A DNA stretch of 21,092 bases. It comes from Desulfobacterales bacterium. Lineage in GTDB: Bacteria; Desulfobacterota; DSM-4660; Desulfatiglandales; Desulfatiglandaceae. Positions 20,882-21,092 of this stretch are shown piece by piece. The stretch's first letter is position 1; every line of letters begins with the position of its first letter. The notes under the pieces are model-generated. The model was given only the letters and a program-made list of their open reading frames with translations, ran no database searches and was not told the DNA's origin. The stretch lies in the NCBI GenBank assembly GCA_022013615.1, contig JAKLQB010000916.1, positions 1 through 21,092 of the forward strand. Reading direction: 5' to 3'. The position numbers were made by a program, and so were the translations under genes.

Positions 20882-21092
20882 TTAACGAACAAACATCTTC
20901 CCGGGAAGCTGTTTCACGATTCCCTTTAACTCCATCTGCATCAAAATACTCAAAACCTCACCTGCATCCATACCCCCTGTCCTTACGATCTGATCAACAT
21001 GAATTGGATAGTTTCCTATAATTTCATAAACCTTTCTCTCAGATTCAGCCATCTCCGGGAGTTTTTCAGAAGCGCCTGTAAAAAGACTACTA
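20882..21092 (-). CDS. dprA: DNA processing protein DprA, C-terminal fragment (5' end outside window)
   Basis: About 70 codons at the right edge end at TAA 20882-20884. The residues LPEMAESERKVYEIIGNYPI, HVDQIVRTGGMDAGEVLSIL, MQMELKGIVKQLPGKMFVR match the C-terminal winged-helix (DML1-like) domain of DprA, which normally follows the Rossmann-fold domain and ends in LPGxxYVR. DprA loads RecA on incoming single-stranded DNA during natural transformation. The position directly before topA supports the call. The body of the gene lies outside the window. Confidence 0.9.
   Translation of the reverse strand, partial: SSLFTGASEKLPEMAESERKVYEIIGNYPIHVDQIVRTGGMDAGEVLSILMQMELKGIVKQLPGKMFVR

Overview
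The window looks like a chromosomal stretch from a member of the Desulfobacterota (a sulfate-reducer-type deltaproteobacterium). The reasons are the bifunctional ATP sulfurylase/APS kinase, several sigma-54 activators, a hybrid histidine kinase, a c-di-GMP-I riboswitch in front of a fibronectin-type-III secreted protein, RRxGxDRR-repeat proteins and many heptameric intergenic repeats. This placement is inferred from gene content and protein style; no rRNA or other marker gene is present.

Region 1 (1-1200, minus): the 5' part of a secreted FnIII-like protein, preceded by a c-di-GMP-I riboswitch, an intrinsic terminator and, further upstream, a sigma-54-type promoter candidate. Region 2 (1201-8844, minus): a compact run reading sat-cysC > manC/algA-type > ugd > hybrid histidine kinase > NtrC-type response regulator. 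The first three make PAPS, GDP-mannose and UDP-glucuronate, the activated precursors of a (possibly sulfated) exopolysaccharide; the last two are a two-component pair acting through sigma-54. Hairpins overlap several of the stop codons in this run. Region 3 (8845-9936): a 1.1 kb spacer with a possible small RNA. Region 4 (9937-12700, minus): a receiver-less sigma-54 activator, a short Arg/Asp-rich RRxGxDRR-repeat protein with a strong terminator, and two tiny overlapping ORFs whose C-termini resemble PEP-CTERM sorting signals. Those ORFs sit downstream of a textbook -24/-12 promoter (TGGCACG-N4-TTGCT) with two dyad sites 22 bp apart at enhancer distance. I consider this the most interesting unit in the window.

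Region 5 (12700-14570, plus): an AbiEi/AbiEii type IV toxin-antitoxin pair with a dyad in its promoter, embedded in repeat-rich flanks. Region 6 (14573-16389, minus): a housekeeping-like cluster of GNAT acetyltransferase, class-I glutamine-amidotransferase-like peptidase (C26) and YhbP-like flavin-fold protein. Region 7 (16796-18047, plus): a stand-alone receiver protein and a protein whose C-terminal half is Hfq/Sm-like and whose N-terminal half may be a second Sm-like domain. Region 8 (18196-21092, minus): topA preceded by the 3' end of dprA, a common bacterial gene order.

Working hypothesis: the sigma-54 activators, the sigma-54 promoters, the c-di-GMP riboswitch and the polysaccharide-precursor genes form a surface/biofilm regulon. 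The two micro-ORFs with PEP-CTERM-like tails would be targets of one of the local activators.
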